Below, one piece after another: positions 1 through 11,314 of a DNA stretch of 57,039 nucleotides; the stretch's first letter is position 1; every line of letters begins with the position of its first letter. The translations under genes and the position numbers were made by a program. Below the pieces are notes generated by a model that saw only the letters and a program-made list of their open reading frames with translations, made no database searches and was not told where the DNA came from. The DNA comes from Solicoccozyma terricola. Taxonomy: Eukaryota; Basidiomycota; Tremellomycetes; Filobasidiales; Piskurozymaceae. Location: contig BCLD01000003.1 in assembly GCA_001600875.1 (NCBI GenBank), forward strand, positions 286,363 through 343,401, written 5' to 3'.

Positions 1-142
1 TACAAAAGTACACCTCTGGTTCGACATTCCCTGGATCTTTATAGTCAAAGAGACAGCTAGAGGACAATGGTTGACCTGATACCGTTCCTCCGGGCAATTT
101 CTCCGATTGTCCGTAGGAGTGTCCTACTGTCCGGAGTGATAG

Positions 143-481
143 AGCGCTCTAAAGACACGGTTATTTCAACATCGATCGGATTGCCACGCCTGGAGCAGTA
201 CCTACATATTTGAAGCGATGACCGAGATCGCTGGGCTGAAACCTCTGGCTCCTGGATGGAAGGTTATCGCCTTCGCCCCGAGGGTGATTCTCTCCCATCG
301 TTTATGCGCAAAGTTCCCGTTGGGTAGAGGTCAATCAGCCGAGGTAGGCTGGTTTTTGGATGAGAACGGTTCCAAGGTCGTCGTGCTGAAGTTGCAGGTC
401 GCGGCTGACGTTAGAGTCATGATGCCGGATGGAAGGGCCTGGGAAGAACATCAGGTTACCGAAATAAAGTTCTGTTGTTGA
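143..481 (+). pseudogene. C-terminal fragment of a GH78 alpha-L-rhamnosidase
   Basis: The plus frame opens after the stops at 137-142 and runs to the stop at 479-481. It reads like the end of a GH78 enzyme: HAWSS, then GLKPLAPGWK, then a beta-rich tail with WFLDENG and a final MPDG. In the family this is the end of the (alpha/alpha)6 barrel (CHaWS...GI.PL.PGW) followed by the C-terminal beta-sandwich. No catalytic residues are present. All three upstream frames within 1-142 contain stops, so this is either the last exon of a gene cut by the window edge or a relic. It converges with the complete GH78 gene at 1460-4303, so it may be the remains of a second rhamnosidase. The assignment rests on motif resemblance only. 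Confidence 0.55.
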
Positions 482-735
482 GAATGAGCAGTTCTCACTT
501 TCGACTTCAAGTCTCTCATGTAGCTATCGGTGGTGGATGCAACCCGGCTCGGTCGGATCAGATGGTGTAGCTGCTCCCCAGAATTAATAGTGCCTGCGCT
601 CTCCGTGCAGTTGTCAGGTGCCGGTCCTTCGAGGTATCGAATAATTGGGACGAGGAACAGACGGCAGATGATGAATTTCGGGATCCCTCGCTGTTCAATT
701 CAGCTCTAGCCGAGGAGATGGTGCGACTGCGTGCT
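482..735. other. Intergenic, no gene seen
   Basis: Only short open frames occur here. The stretch lies between the rhamnosidase fragment and the first copy of the dispersed repeat. I see no conserved motif. Confidence 0.4.
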
Positions 736-1110
736 GGTGGTGGTGAAGGTGGATCAGGTGCCGATGCGGTGCAGGTGGATCGGGTACCGATGAAGTGTTG
801 ATGACGAAGAGGGTAGCTAGTCTTGTCACCGATCGAGAGAGTGGTGATGCACAGACGATGTCTAACCCCATAAGACTGAGTCTAATACAAGGTGAAGAAG
901 AAACAGAAGGGTCTTCCCTGCCAGAGGGTCTTCCCTGCCACAGGGACTTCCCTGCCAGATGAGCAGGGAAGACCCCGGGTCGTCTATACACAGAGAGACC
1001 TCGGTATACGAGAGAGAGAGAGAGATAGCGATAGATAGAAAGAAAGCGAGCCAATCGGCACTAGAGGTCGTCCTCGGTGAAAGAGCGAACCAATCGTTAC
1101 TAGGATGGAC
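736..1110 (+). repeat. Dispersed repeat family, copy A
   Basis: This segment shares a run of landmarks with 23560-23990 (same strand) and with 30118-30480 (opposite strand). The landmarks, in order, are GGTAGCTAGTC, a block ending in GAYGATGT, then YAAGACT, then GTCTAATACAAGGTGAAGA, then a purine-rich GAGAGAGATAG tract, then GCCAATCGG boxes. Copy A also has two degenerate units of GGTGGATCxGGTxCCGATG before GGTAGCTAG, matching the minisatellite in copy C, and three CTTCCCTGCC repeats near 910-955. It carries no ORF. It looks like non-coding debris of a mobile element, possibly an LTR; the ends are not defined. Confidence 0.6.
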
Positions 1111-1459
1111 TCATCAACTCAGTAGGGGTGAGACTACGCTTTCACCGAAGGGCTTTAAGCAGGGGTAAATTCATCACCACCAGCTTAACTCCAGTCACTC
1201 AAGGATGATCTGAAGACATAGACGGTTTGGAACAGGTAGAGAAGTTTTCAGCTCCCTTGGGGCTACTTTGTAACCTACAGTGTAGTGTAGTTTGTGGATC
1301 TTAGCTTGGACGGAGACCCCTTGTATCCCGCTGAGGTCGAACCTCTTCCCGCCGAGATCGCGATACCATGGTATAAGTCAAAACGAACCTTTATCACGTC
1401 ATTCTACCAACTTGTACAAAGACTGTATCATGATTTATTGCTCGACCAGCTATCTTTCT
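1111..1459. other. Intergenic with a short orphan ORF
   Basis: A plus-strand frame at about 1294-1506 (70 codons, ATG-less; it begins MDLSLDGDPLYP only if a non-ATG start is allowed) overlaps the 3' end of the rhamnosidase on the other strand. Its composition looks protein-like but matches no family I know. It could be an exon relic. No other feature is seen. Confidence 0.2.
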
Positions 1460-4303
1460 TCAAGGTACGAACTCGTCGCGAATGGGAACGGACCCGGGGC
1501 TTTTAATACCTTTTGGTGGCCACCGCGCATCCTCCAACCACACAGTTGAAAAGTGATACTCCCCGCTGCCTACCACCTTGTCAACGCCCGGTAAGATGAT
1601 GTGAGCCGAGACATTGGGAGGTACCTCGACAAGAACGTTCAACTTTCCGGAGTGGATGTTCCAAGAACACCTGATCCGACCATAAGCTGAGTGGTACTCG
1701 ACGTCTGCACTGGTAATCGTGCCTCCAGGTCTTGGCCGAACGACGAACTGTTTCCAGCCGGCTTGCTCGGGAGAAATACCACCCACGATCCTGTGGAGCC
1801 AAGCCCCAATGGCGCCCAGAGCGTAATGATTCATACTTGTCATTTGGCCAGGGTTAATAGTACCATCGGGCATGACGCTGTTCCACCGTTCCCACTGGAA
1901 GTCGGTGGACAAGATGATTAGCATAATATTTCCCCCAAAACCATGAGATGTCCCTCACTTACAATGGTCGTTGCACCCATCCGCACAGCGTACAACCAAC
2001 TTGGGTCTTCCTTCTCCTGCAGCATGCGATACGCCAGATGCAACAGGTCGGCATCGGCCAGAGCATGCAGGATCAGCGGCGTACCCGCAAAGCCCGTTGA
2101 GATTTTGAAAGTGTCGTACCGAACCAGCCAATCCAGGCGCTGGATGGCGGCCGGTCTGCTCTCGGGAGGAAGCAGGTCAAAGCTCAACGCCAACGCATAT
2201 GCCGTCTGACTGTCACTGGACAGGCGTCCATTAGGCGTGATGTATTCCCTCTGAAACTGGATCTTGAGTTTTGAATGTTCATTGGCAAACCGTTCTGCTT
2301 CCTTTTCCCTGCCAAGCACTTTGGCGATCCTTGCTACCACCCCGGTAACGTAAACGAGGTACGCATTGGCAACGAGATGAGTGTCCGTTTGACCATTCGC
2401 TGGATACTGCGGGGGGGCACGGGGGTCGAGCCAGTCGCCAAACTGGATGGCATCTTGGGACCAGAGTCCCGTTCCATCAGACCTTCTGGGCAGTCCTTGG
2501 TCCAGCCACATTGTCATGGTCGGAAACAACTCCTCCAGGAGGTCGTTGTCGGCGTATGAGGTGTAGAGATCCCAGGGTGTTAAAGCCACCACGTCTGCCC
2601 AGACAGAATGTGGATCCACCTTGCCTCGACGTTGAAATACATTTGGAACGACGACGGGAGGGACGCCCTCGTTCTCCGCGGTTTCGACAGCCACGTCTTT
2701 AAGCCATCCACGTAGAAAGGCAGACGTATCGTAGAGAAAGTTTGCGGTTGGTGCGAATACCTGGATGTCACCGGTCCAGCCTGGTAATCAGAGGATCTGG
2801 TCAGCGAGTTGTCACAGCACATAATACGAGGTCAAGAGAGTTTACCTAAACGCTCGTCTCGTTGAGGGCAGTCGGTAGGGACCGAGAGAAAATTTCCTTT
2901 GACACTCCACACGACATTCTCATGTAGCCTGTTAACCAAGGGATGGGAACACTCAAAAAACCCAGTCCGTCTCAGGGCGCTGCTGACGACGACCGCAGTA
3001 AAGTCAGAGAGCCCCACTTGGCCTATAAGGCCGTTGATCTCGGCATATCTGTAGACACCATGGTCAGCCCGATGACCATGTCAACAGACTATACAGATAG
3101 TCTAGCTTACCTGAAGCCGTGAAACGTAAAGCGAGGCTCCCAGCCGTTGACATTGCCACCGAGGGTGATTATGTCTTGGGCCTTCGCGGTTCGCAGCGGC
3201 CTTGTACCAAGTTCACCGTGCTCCATCACCTCAGCGTGTCGAAGCAGCAGCTCGGAGCCGTCTTGGCCTTCGATGTTTCGGTTGATCCTGAGCCATCCCA
3301 CGAGGTTCTGCCCAAAGTCCAAGACGATTTTACCAGAGGGAGTCGTGATGATTTCCTTCGCAGCGATGTAACCAATCCTACGGACAGGCGGTGCATCCGA
3401 GCTGATCAGCTGAGCTTGTGGGAATGGCAGAACGTCTACAACATTGGGAGAGGATGTCGAATTGACTGCCTCAATGGTCGACCAGTTTCGGTTCTCGATG
3501 CGAGAATCGAACTTTTCCCCGTCGTAAAATTCTGAGGCCATCACTGGGCCTTCAAGCCATTCCCAGGTGTTATCGGTGACAATAGCAACCTTGCCGTCTA
3601 TTTCCAGCTGACTCATGAACCCGAGTCTACTACCGTAGATATCTCTTTGGCGCACCAGCCTGCCAGCATACCAACCCTCCCCAACGTAACCCCCCAGCAC
3701 ATTGACATCGCCCGGTTTGAGAAGCGATGTGACGTCGTAAGTCTGGTAATTGAGGTGATACGAATAGCTCTGCCAACCAGGAGCGAGTACCAGATCACCG
3801 ATGCGGTTGCCGTTCAGCTCGGCCTCATAAATGCCATGAGCAGTGGCATATAATCGAGCCGTAGAGATGTTCTGAGGTACCTGGAACGACTTTCGAAAAC
3901 GGATCGGTCGTTTAGTCACGCCGGGTGAGTCCGTCGGTCCAGATATGAGTGAGCATTGCCAGTCGTCCGGTGTGAGGAGACCTGCTTCTATCTGCAGGGA
4001 TGCCCAATTGGTTGAGGAACCATCCTTCCCAGTACTCCTGACAGAGACTTTAACACGTTCCCGAGACTCCAGAGGTTTGGATGGCCATGGGACCAATACC
4101 GAATCGGATGAAGTGACTTTGTAGGTCATTCCGTCGGCAGAGGGACCTCGACTGATTACCACCTCGTACGAAGCCTGGTGCCAGTCCCTTCTAAGGGTGG
4201 GAGCGAAGCACCAGGAGAGTCGGGGACTTGGGGTCCCGACTGCGAAACCACTTTCATGGTGCTCAGCAGTAAGGTTCTCGATAGTGACAGTGTCTGTAGA
4301 CAT
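1460..4303 (-). CDS. Alpha-L-rhamnosidase, glycoside hydrolase family 78
   Basis: The enzyme cleaves terminal alpha-L-rhamnose from plant glycosides and pectin side chains by an inverting mechanism. Four exons can be placed: 3111-4303, 2846-3048, 1963-2780 and 1460-1894, giving 882 residues. The introns are 62, 65 and 68 nt and all fit GT-AG. The N-terminal beta domains carry SPRLSWCF and LYATAHGIYEAELNGNRIGD. The splice at 2781-2845 restores RDERLGWTGD, the family signature that holds the acid Glu and neighbouring Asp residues. The splice at 1895-1962 restores GATTIWERWNS, which carries the expected base Glu. No signal peptide is visible from the ATG at 4303, so it may be intracellular. It is divergent from an MFS sugar porter across 584 bp, which suggests joint uptake and hydrolysis of a rhamnoside (inference). 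Confidence 0.93.
3059..3080. repeat. Perfect 8-bp inverted repeat inside rhamnosidase intron 1
   Basis: CATGGTCA and TGACCATG flank a 6-base loop. The hairpin lies wholly inside the 62-nt intron 3049-3110. It could be chance or could affect splicing. Confidence 0.5.
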
Positions 4304-4887
4304 TTTGGTTGGACTCGAAGGTCAAACCCAGAGCCAGGCTTTCTCGCTATTGAAGCTAGTATGATGATCCGTGTAGAGTCTGTGAGGCAAGCTTGACGGC
4401 GTAACTTGGCACCGTCTTCTGGTTTGTCATGCTCTCCGGTAGAATGACCTCGCGGAGGTTGATTAACTCGTCAGGTGACTAGCATAGTCACGGCGCATCA
4501 AACAGACACTGGACTGGGTGCTCACAGTAAGACAGGCTCAAAACAGCGTGATGTTGTATTGTCTCCGAATGCGAATCACTGTACGACAGGGATGGCGTTT
4601 TGAACGACGGTGGTAACTCCCAGGTACCGACGCGAGGCGGAGGCTCCCAACGCCGCAAAGGAACGCCGCAAACCTGCGGCATGCACAAATACTTCCCAGA
4701 TCTACACCGACTCCGCAATAATTTTAAGAGACGGTCCGATGATACTCGGACATGTGTGCACATGCAGATGCCTAGGCTCTCTGACACGTTCAACGAGATT
4801 ACGATCACCGTGGCGCATGGTATAAGAAACCAGAGCTCATACGCGACACCACAACGCTTGTAACTATCGAGAAGCACTTACCCCGTC
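4304..4887. promoter_or_regulatory. Divergent promoter of rhamnosidase and MFS porter
   Basis: This 584-bp gap separates the two start codons. It has a GGTATAAGAAACC sequence near 4818, about 70 bp before the porter ATG, which is a plausible TATA element. A ~43-bp block at 4728-4770 is repeated upstream of the hydrolase gene (see that entry). CG-triplet pairs such as CGGTCCG and CCGATGATACTCGG resemble half-site pairs recognised by Zn2Cys6 regulators, one of which is encoded at 11315-14412. Binding is inferred. Confidence 0.55.
4728..4770 (+). promoter_or_regulatory. Candidate shared operator, copy 1
   Basis: It begins GAGACGGTCCGATGATACTC and continues with GGACATGTGTG and, after a short gap, CAGATGC. 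The same ordered blocks occur at 10787-10833 with only a few changes. It lies 118 bp upstream of the MFS ATG and 425 bp upstream of the rhamnosidase ATG. Confidence 0.5.
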
Positions 4888-7331
4888 ATGGACACCAAAG
4901 ACCAACAATACGTGACCCACTCCGAATATGTTGAAGACAAGAGCGTCGGCGAGGATTTGCCTCAGCAGCAGGCCGCTCTGAAGTCGGACTATGACAAGCT
5001 GGGCCTCGGGAAGACCGCTCTGCTGTTCAGAAAGGCAAGTTCTGGTTGACTCAAGTGACCTGCTTAGAGAGACTGAAAGGCTAATCCTGAGCGGTCGCTT
5101 AGGCATGTATGGTTTGCGTTCTAATCTGCGTTGCTGCAGCTGCGGACGGGTATCAGGTACTTTGCCCTATTTCATTATCCACAGCCAAAGCAGACCTAAC
5201 GCGATTTTTTTCTTACATTCACAGATCTCCCTTAATGGTCAGCCTTCTCTGGGTATAGACCAGCGATGATTTACACTAACGACTTTCGTGATAAAAAGGC
5301 AACATCATCGCCAATACAGGTTTTATACAGCACATCGGCAAGAAGACAGCAAAGGGAACCTACATCCTGCCAGCAAATGAGGTCGCAATTTGGGGTGCGC
5401 TACAATCTCTGGGTCAACTCATCGGCATGCTTCTCTTCAATCCTGTTTCGGATCGCGTCGGTCGCAAGATGACCTTGTACTTGCTGTGGTCGGTCCTGTT
5501 TGCCGTGAGTCAGACATCTGTTCTTCAGCCGCCATGGAAGCGAAGCTCACTGCTGGAGACGACAGTCCCTCATGATCGAGTCGTTCGTCAGGCATTGGCA
5601 GGACTGGGCGGGTGCTAAGCTCCTTGCAGGTATGGGCGTCGGATGCATTCAGTCGACCTTACCCATCTATATCACCGAGTGGGCACCCGTCAATATCCGA
5701 GGAGCTATGCTGCTGGCGTACTCTGTCCTGAATAATGTGGGCGGCTTTCTCGCTCCGTTGTTGCTCAACTTTCTTCAAAAAAGCAGACCAACAGACTACA
5801 AGACTTCCATCTTGACTCAGTGCGTTGTATGTGCTTGGATCCCTGTTCGACGACATGTCTGATTAACCGCAAGTTGCATTCACAGATGGGCATTCCTCGG
5901 CATTATGCTCCCAATTTTCGTGTGGCTCCCCGAAACTGCTTGTGAGCCTGCATACGGCCATGTGATAATAACCCGGGAAGCCAATTCTAACAAATCACCT
6001 TGTCTTGTCAGCGTACTTCGCCGCCTGTGAGCAAGACGACAAGGGACGTGCGACGCTTCGTAGGATCAACGGCCATGTTGAAGGATACGATGTTGAGGCC
6101 GAGTATGCCATCGTCAAGAATACCATCCTTGAAGAGCGTAGTATTACGGCATCTATGGGACAGGAAGGAGGTAGTTTCAAGGATATTATGACGAGTTACA
6201 TTGAGTGTTTGAAGGGGACCAATTTGGTGAGAATGATGCAAGGTTGAGCTGGATTCCTCATGATGACAGTGACCTTCGTTTAGCGACGAACCATTGGATC
6301 GACTCTCCCGATCACAGCCCAGCAACTGACCGGCCTAGCGTTCCTCAACACATATGCGTCCCGTAGGTAACTTTGTCCGGCGTCTTCGCTTCCTGCTGCT
6401 GGCTGACTCACTTGTCGGACAAAAGTATTCTTCAAGCAGAGCGGATTCACCAATGCGTTTGAGATCACCACTATCATTAGTAAGTCGAGTTCTCAGAGCT
6501 ACGTAGCTCAGAGACCTTCCATGAAAATCCTCACTGACAACGAGCGGCCTACTCTTTGTTTTTGTATCAGCTGCCATCAAAATCGTCATGATCCTAACTC
6601 TGGTGTTTACGACCGATCGGTTCGGGAGGCGAAACATAGTTATCGGTGTTACCGCCATCTGTACCTTGATGATGTTGCTCGTTGGCATTCTGGGTCTACT
6701 CGAGAAAAGTCCCGCCAACCGAATTGGTCTCATTGTGGTGGCTTGCATTTGGTCAATGGGTAGTGCCGGGCGTGAGTGAACCTTGGGATGCGCCAAGGAC
6801 ATTGGAACAGGTTGCTCAGCTGAAATACCTCTTACCTGGCCATTATATAGAAGGTGCTCTTGGCTGGACGTTTGTGGGAGAAGTTGCGTCCCAGAAACTT
6901 CGGGCGAGAACAGCTGGTCTTGCAGCCGCGACCAGGTAAGCGTCGAGCGCGCTATGGACGCCTGCCTTGATCAACGCTAAGAGTCATTCCCTCTTCGCTC
7001 TCAGTGTCCTCTTCGGTCTGACGTTCAATACAACCGTGCCCATTATGCGTGAGTATCCGGACCGCGTGGTTGGGCTTAAAAGCATTTCACGTAATATCCA
7101 TGCTTTGAAACAGTCGACGTCACCCGCGCCAACTGGGGTTACAAAACCGCCTGGCTGTTCTTTGGGGCGGGAGTGATCACCACCGTGCTCACGTTCCTCT
7201 ACGTCCCCGAAACTGCTCAACGCAACTCTGCAGAGATGGATGAGATGTACGAGAAGGGCGTGCCGGCGTGGCGCATGCGCAAATTTGTCACAGATGTGCA
7301 GAAGAAGCGAGAGCGGGGGTCGGGTGTCTGA
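4888..7331 (+). CDS. MFS sugar porter (sugar/H+ symporter family)
   Basis: This is a predicted plasma-membrane transporter of the 12-helix sugar porter family. About 13 exons can be followed from the ATG at 4888 to the TGA at 7329-7331. Motifs seen are DRVGRKMT (loop 2-3), LPIYITEWAP with RGA (helix 4), LPETASYFA (the degenerate PESPRW position), DRFGRRN (loop 8-9) and VPETAQRN at the end of helix 12. The first intron (5035-5102) uses a GC donor, AAG|GCAAGT, and the third exon (5225-5237) is only 13 nt. Both are needed to keep the frame through the first helix (CMVCVLICVAAAADGYQ). It shares a promoter with the GH78 gene, so rhamnose or a rhamnoside is the likeliest cargo (inference). The family cannot be read to substrate by eye. 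Confidence 0.9.
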
Positions 7332-8243
7332 GGCGAATTCTGGTTGGAAACGGTAGCTGGAGAGTTGCGTCGTCTATAACATCAACTGCGTGTGAGCGAC
7401 GAAGCAGGCATGTCAGCGAGGCAGTATGCAGTATATTGTAAGAGATGTATGCCGTGGACACAATGTTAGTTGATTGCCCTCCCTGCTAGAATAGGTCAAA
7501 CCCGGTCAAAACGGACCGCGGGCCAGCAGAACAGCTAGCGAGGATGATCGCAACAGACAACGCCAAGTGACAATTGCGAGAGGCCACGGCTAGAAACACA
7601 TGGCAAAGAATGTAGACAGGCGATAGACACGTTGACAAGAGATGGCGAATTAAAATGAGACCACGGTTCCGGAGTCCGGGCCTTCTTGACCGTTAGTGGA
7701 TGCTGCCCTTGGACCAGAACATGTTCTGACGGCTTCGCGGCCATGGTCGTCTGGAAGAATTTCACACTTCCCTATGTTAGGGTTGGTGTTGGTGCTGAAG
7801 AATTGAATACTCAGCAACCGGACTTTCAGCGGCTGACGCAAATCAGTTAAAAGATGCACGTCTACCTCTGAACGACCTCCATCGCCGACACTGACATTCC
7901 TGACGGCGCGCTCTGAATTTCTTAGATGGCGTAGGGAAAGGCATCTGGATGGCGGCGCTGAACGGTACCCGGATGCCAGGGGTATAAGAACTTCCGAGGG
8001 CGCCCATCAAAGCTTCACTCGGATTGCTGTGGGCCGATGACATTCACGCCGCCGCCCGCATTGTTACCCCTGTATTTCGATAGCGAGAAGAGCCTGACCA
8101 TGTTGGCAAAGTCTAGAGGAAGGTCGCGCGTCTTCGTGGGATAAAGAGCGACAGGGTACGACTAAGGGAGAGTGTTTCATTAGGAAAGCTGCATTCACCT
8201 TAGTATTGGCTGATCATATGCGTCGAGGTCTAGGTCACCCAAC
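7332..8243. other. Gap without a recognised gene
   Basis: Minus-strand frames at 7843-8043 (66 codons, with ATG) and 7650-7859 could be joined through short introns into a small protein, but I recognise no family and the junctions are not convincing. A CTTAGTATTGGCTGATC stretch lies just before the hydrolase pseudogene. Nothing else is seen. Confidence 0.3.
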
Positions 8244-8870
8244 ATGGCTTTGATCTTACATGACTACTCGTTCTCACTATCCACTTTGCAGCTCCCATCC
8301 TGTACAACGTCTACCGACGTGAAGTTCCGAAGTAATGGCAAGACTATCGCTGGTGCTTTAGAGCACTCCAAGTCGTCAGGCCTCCCCTTGCCGCTATCGT
8401 CCTCCGCCACACAATGGGCGTTAACAAAGAACACAAACCGCCTCGCTCTACGGCCGGCAACTCGCCGATGGAGGCTTCATCACCCTCACCTTCGATGTTG
8501 CTCATTAGGGGCAAGAGCTCGGGGGACCCGAGATTTCGAGAGGAAACTCTAGGGGAGCAAGGACGCCAGAGCCGCCGTAGCCTCCTTGTGGACCCGCGGA
8601 GACTTGGTCGACAAGAAGCGTATCGGCGCCTTCGACATCTGCGCCTCGGGCGGCTACGTACTCTTTACCGCCCAGACGTACCACCGCATCAGACCAGTTG
8701 CTACTGTCAGCGCCGTCCGTATCGGCCAGATGTTCCCGGGATAGCGTTGAAGAGAAGCAGGACGAGAGCATCCTCCCGGGAATGCTGGACCGGAAGCCAT
8801 CCCGTTGCCATCTCGTGGCTACCTAGTCTGCGCCAAGGTGATCGAGGATGACCGACCTCCTGAGACAATC
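8244..8870 (+). pseudogene. Broken alpha/beta-hydrolase (dienelactone hydrolase/YcjY-like)
   Basis: Pieces of one protein family occur in order but in different frames. VKFRSNGKTIAGAL (about 8310-8360) is followed by RQLADGGFITLTFDVA (about 8452-8500), GKSSGDPRF (about 8512-8535), SKDARAAVA, and DLVDKKRIGAFDICASGGYV (about 8607-8670). The family pattern is an LADxGF..L.FDAAYxGES segment, then a GICASGGY nucleophile elbow, here CASGG with an Asp before Ile. At least two frameshifts and a stop (TAG right after the FDVAH segment) cannot be removed by splicing, so the gene is inactive as written. The 3' end past about 8800 has decayed. Confidence 0.75.
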
Positions 8871-9269
8871 TCGCGGACGGACGGATCGGAAGGAAGTAGA
8901 GGTTGGATAAGCTCTTACCAATTACATCAATCATGTCGACGAGCAACTGGACTGCAGTGTCAAGACGTGTAGATCAGGCAAGGGTGGGGAGTTTGCGTCC
9001 GACGCTCTTCGCTCCAACTTCCTCTCCAAGGGAATCGAACTCCACAAGACTCCACCAACGGCACATTCTCAGAGTTGAGCCAGCACATCTCACCATCCTC
9101 GGGTCAAATGTGTAAATGCCGTGGATTTTACTTTCCCCCAAATTCATCTTTATCGGCCTCTTGCCCAGAGGAGGCAAATGATTCCTAAGCTTGTGGGAAT
9201 ACATCGTGTGCAGGTCGTCTTGGTCTAAAGCTACCAATCCTTCAGATCAAAGCACCAGGTATCTAAAAG
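8871..9269. other. Gap without a recognised gene
   Basis: Only overlapping shadow frames occur. The stretch may hold further decayed 3' sequence of the hydrolase pseudogene, but no motif can be read. Confidence 0.3.
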
Positions 9270-10550
9270 TCAAATACACTTTGCCATGATCCATTGTAGC
9301 GCTGGTATCATCACATCTTCCCACCATCTGCACCCTACTGGCCACTTGCTTTGGGGTGTCTCGGCAGCTCCATGCCACATCTCGTTGGCTAGTAGTAGTT
9401 TAACTTCGACTCCATTGTCCAGACATCTCTGGTAGAGATCGGATGAATGATGAGGTGGGATGACCTGGTCGGCTGTGGCCTGTATGATTACCGTAGGAGG
9501 AAATTCCGGTTTGACTAGATTGATGACCGAGAGTTCGGAAGGGAAGGGCACATCGCAATCAAGAAGGAATGAATTAAGTGACCCCTTGATGTTAACCTAT
9601 TGAGCCGTTTGCGCATTAAATAACATATGTTTCCCACAGATTTCGCGGCAGACTGCCGACTTACTCGGTCCATCCACACTCTGCGAGGTGTAGGCTGGTC
9701 GACTAACTCAGTCCTGGAGATGTACTGGATTAACTTTCATGCGACAGCGAACAAATGTAGAATTTGACCAACTTGATATTGTATCCTGTAGAGATGGGCT
9801 CTTCAGAAACCTTTGAAAATGCCGCCATATCGCTCAGGGAAACTCCTTCAAAGGTTTGGCGGTAAGATGTTTGTGCAACCCCTTCCACGGGTGCGTTCAT
9901 ATCGATTAGTGGGTAGATCAAGTAAAGGCCGCTTGGCTTTGGATGTCCTCCTTTACAAATGTCACTCGTCTGTGCGCATTCGGTTCCCATTAATGACGGC
10001 TAACGCTTTTCAACCACTTAATTCTCTCACAAGCCAAAGCGCCAGAGTCCCCCCAGCACTTCCGCCCATCAATAGTATCCTCTTGCTATCGATAGTAACG
10101 CCAACTTGGCTGGCCATGTTGTTCAGAGCCCACAGGTAGCCGTCCAAAGTATCTTCCCGTTGTTGGACGAGCTGAACACTGAAAGCAATTATGAGTACTG
10201 ATGATGCCCTAGCAGTGGAGGATGTAGCTTACTGAGGGACCAGACGATACTCTAAACTCAGTACCACAAATCCATGATCGAGCAGGTATTGTGTATGGCC
10301 GACAAAGGTGTGTTGAGTGTCTCCGATAGTGAACCCACCACCGTGGAACATGAGAACTGTCACGCAGAGACGACAAAAGCTGAGCATAATTGTTGCTTGC
10401 TATGACTTTATTTGATCACTCACCCATTGGTAATGCCTTTGAGCAATCCTCAGGCAGGTAAACATCTGCATAGCACCCTCCATTATCACAGTTGGGTATT
10501 TCCTTGAATAGGCAACGTTCAAAAGGTATTCCCTCAAACGAGATTGGCAT
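9270..10550 (-). CDS. Alpha/beta-hydrolase fold-3 esterase
   Basis: This is a predicted carboxylesterase/lipase-like enzyme. From the ATG at 10550 the first exon ends in KALPM. A splice then gives VLMFHGGGF, the oxyanion-hole HGGG. A second splice gives LVPHVQLVQQREDTLDGY, and then MGGSAGGTLAL, the GxSxG nucleophile elbow. After a further intron comes GGHPKPSGLYLIYPLID. Near the C-terminus FPPTVIIQATADQVIP carries the catalytic Asp and MWHGAAE the His; the last frame ends at 9270. Exon joints between about 9560 and 9800 are uncertain. One spliced path (TTTTCAAAG to TACATCTCC, phase 0) avoids all stops, but a weak donor is needed near 9590, so a lesion there is possible. It lies downstream of copy 2 of the motif shared with the porter promoter. 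Confidence 0.75.
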
Positions 10551-10786
10551 TTTGGGGTCTTGGTTGCAGGTAATGGAAACACGACACCCATCCCTTGCCC
10601 TTCTTCTCAAGAGGGCTATATACACACCGCGAACCCTCGCATCTCCGTGTTGCCGATTGAGACAGGCGCAAGAACTTGTCGGTACACCTTTTCACCCCGG
10701 CGACGACGAGTTTAGGAGGACACGCCCACTCATCAGGTGCACGCCGCTGAACCACTCCTGTCTGAAAAAAAATAAAAAAAAAACAG
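10551..10786. promoter_or_regulatory. Upstream region of the esterase gene
   Basis: This is the 5' flank of the minus-strand esterase. It includes an A-rich tract at 10765-10783 (AAAAAAAATAAAAAAAAAA), a nucleosome-poor style element seen in fungal promoters. Binding sites are not proven. Confidence 0.35.
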
Positions 10787-10833
10787 GAGACGGCCCGATG
10801 ATACTCCGATATATGTGTCTCCCAGATGCAACA
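10787..10833 (+). promoter_or_regulatory. Candidate shared operator, copy 2
   Basis: It begins GGAGACGGCCCGATGATACT and continues with CCGATATATGTG and, later, CAGATGC. It matches 4728-4770 in order and spacing. It is 237 bp upstream of the esterase ATG on the opposite strand. Confidence 0.5.
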
Positions 10834-11314
10834 ACACCCAGCCCACTTTGAAAAGGACCATCGGCGAAACCCCGCTCCAATCTGTGGTCGTGTACCCTCC
10901 GCCCCACTGAAAATTAATTTGCTACAGCTGCAGTGCTATCTTTCGGCAGAAGTCGGCGACCTGTTTGACCGCAACACCTTGCACAACTACTACGATCAGT
11001 TCTCCGATTTGACCTGGAGAGCGTTCTGCGACTGGGACCGTGAAAGGCAGGGTCTTGCAGGTCGCAGGGAAACAGATTCCTGCACTGCAGGACCAGATGA
11101 AGCTGGAAAATGCCACCCGAGTTTGTGTGTCTGAGGTTCCGTTGGCTGCAGATTTACTGCCACTGGTCCTCCTACATTGGTACCCCGAAAGCTCGTCGTC
11201 GCCATTTCCAACACGGAATATTCCCGCCCAGCATGTAAAGCGCATCTTGAGGTAAGATGCAATTTGAATTCATTCCGGTATCTGACGGCGGGCCCTCGAC
11301 GTGTTCGACAGATG
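10834..11314. other. Gap with ambiguous open frames
   Basis: Long open frames exist on both strands, for example plus 10826-11134 (102 codons) and minus 10922-11245. Neither shows a family motif and both start at non-ATG or weak sites. It may be an unrecognised relic; I do not call a gene. Confidence 0.25.

Noticed and set aside
1962..2694. Rhamnosidase ORFs at 1918-2694 and 1460-1924 as separate genes
   Set aside because: A 68-nt intron (1895-1962) joins them in phase and restores the WERW catalytic segment.
8505..8946. Minus-strand frames opposite the hydrolase pseudogene
   Set aside because: They are antisense to the recognisable FDICASGGY segment and lack motifs.
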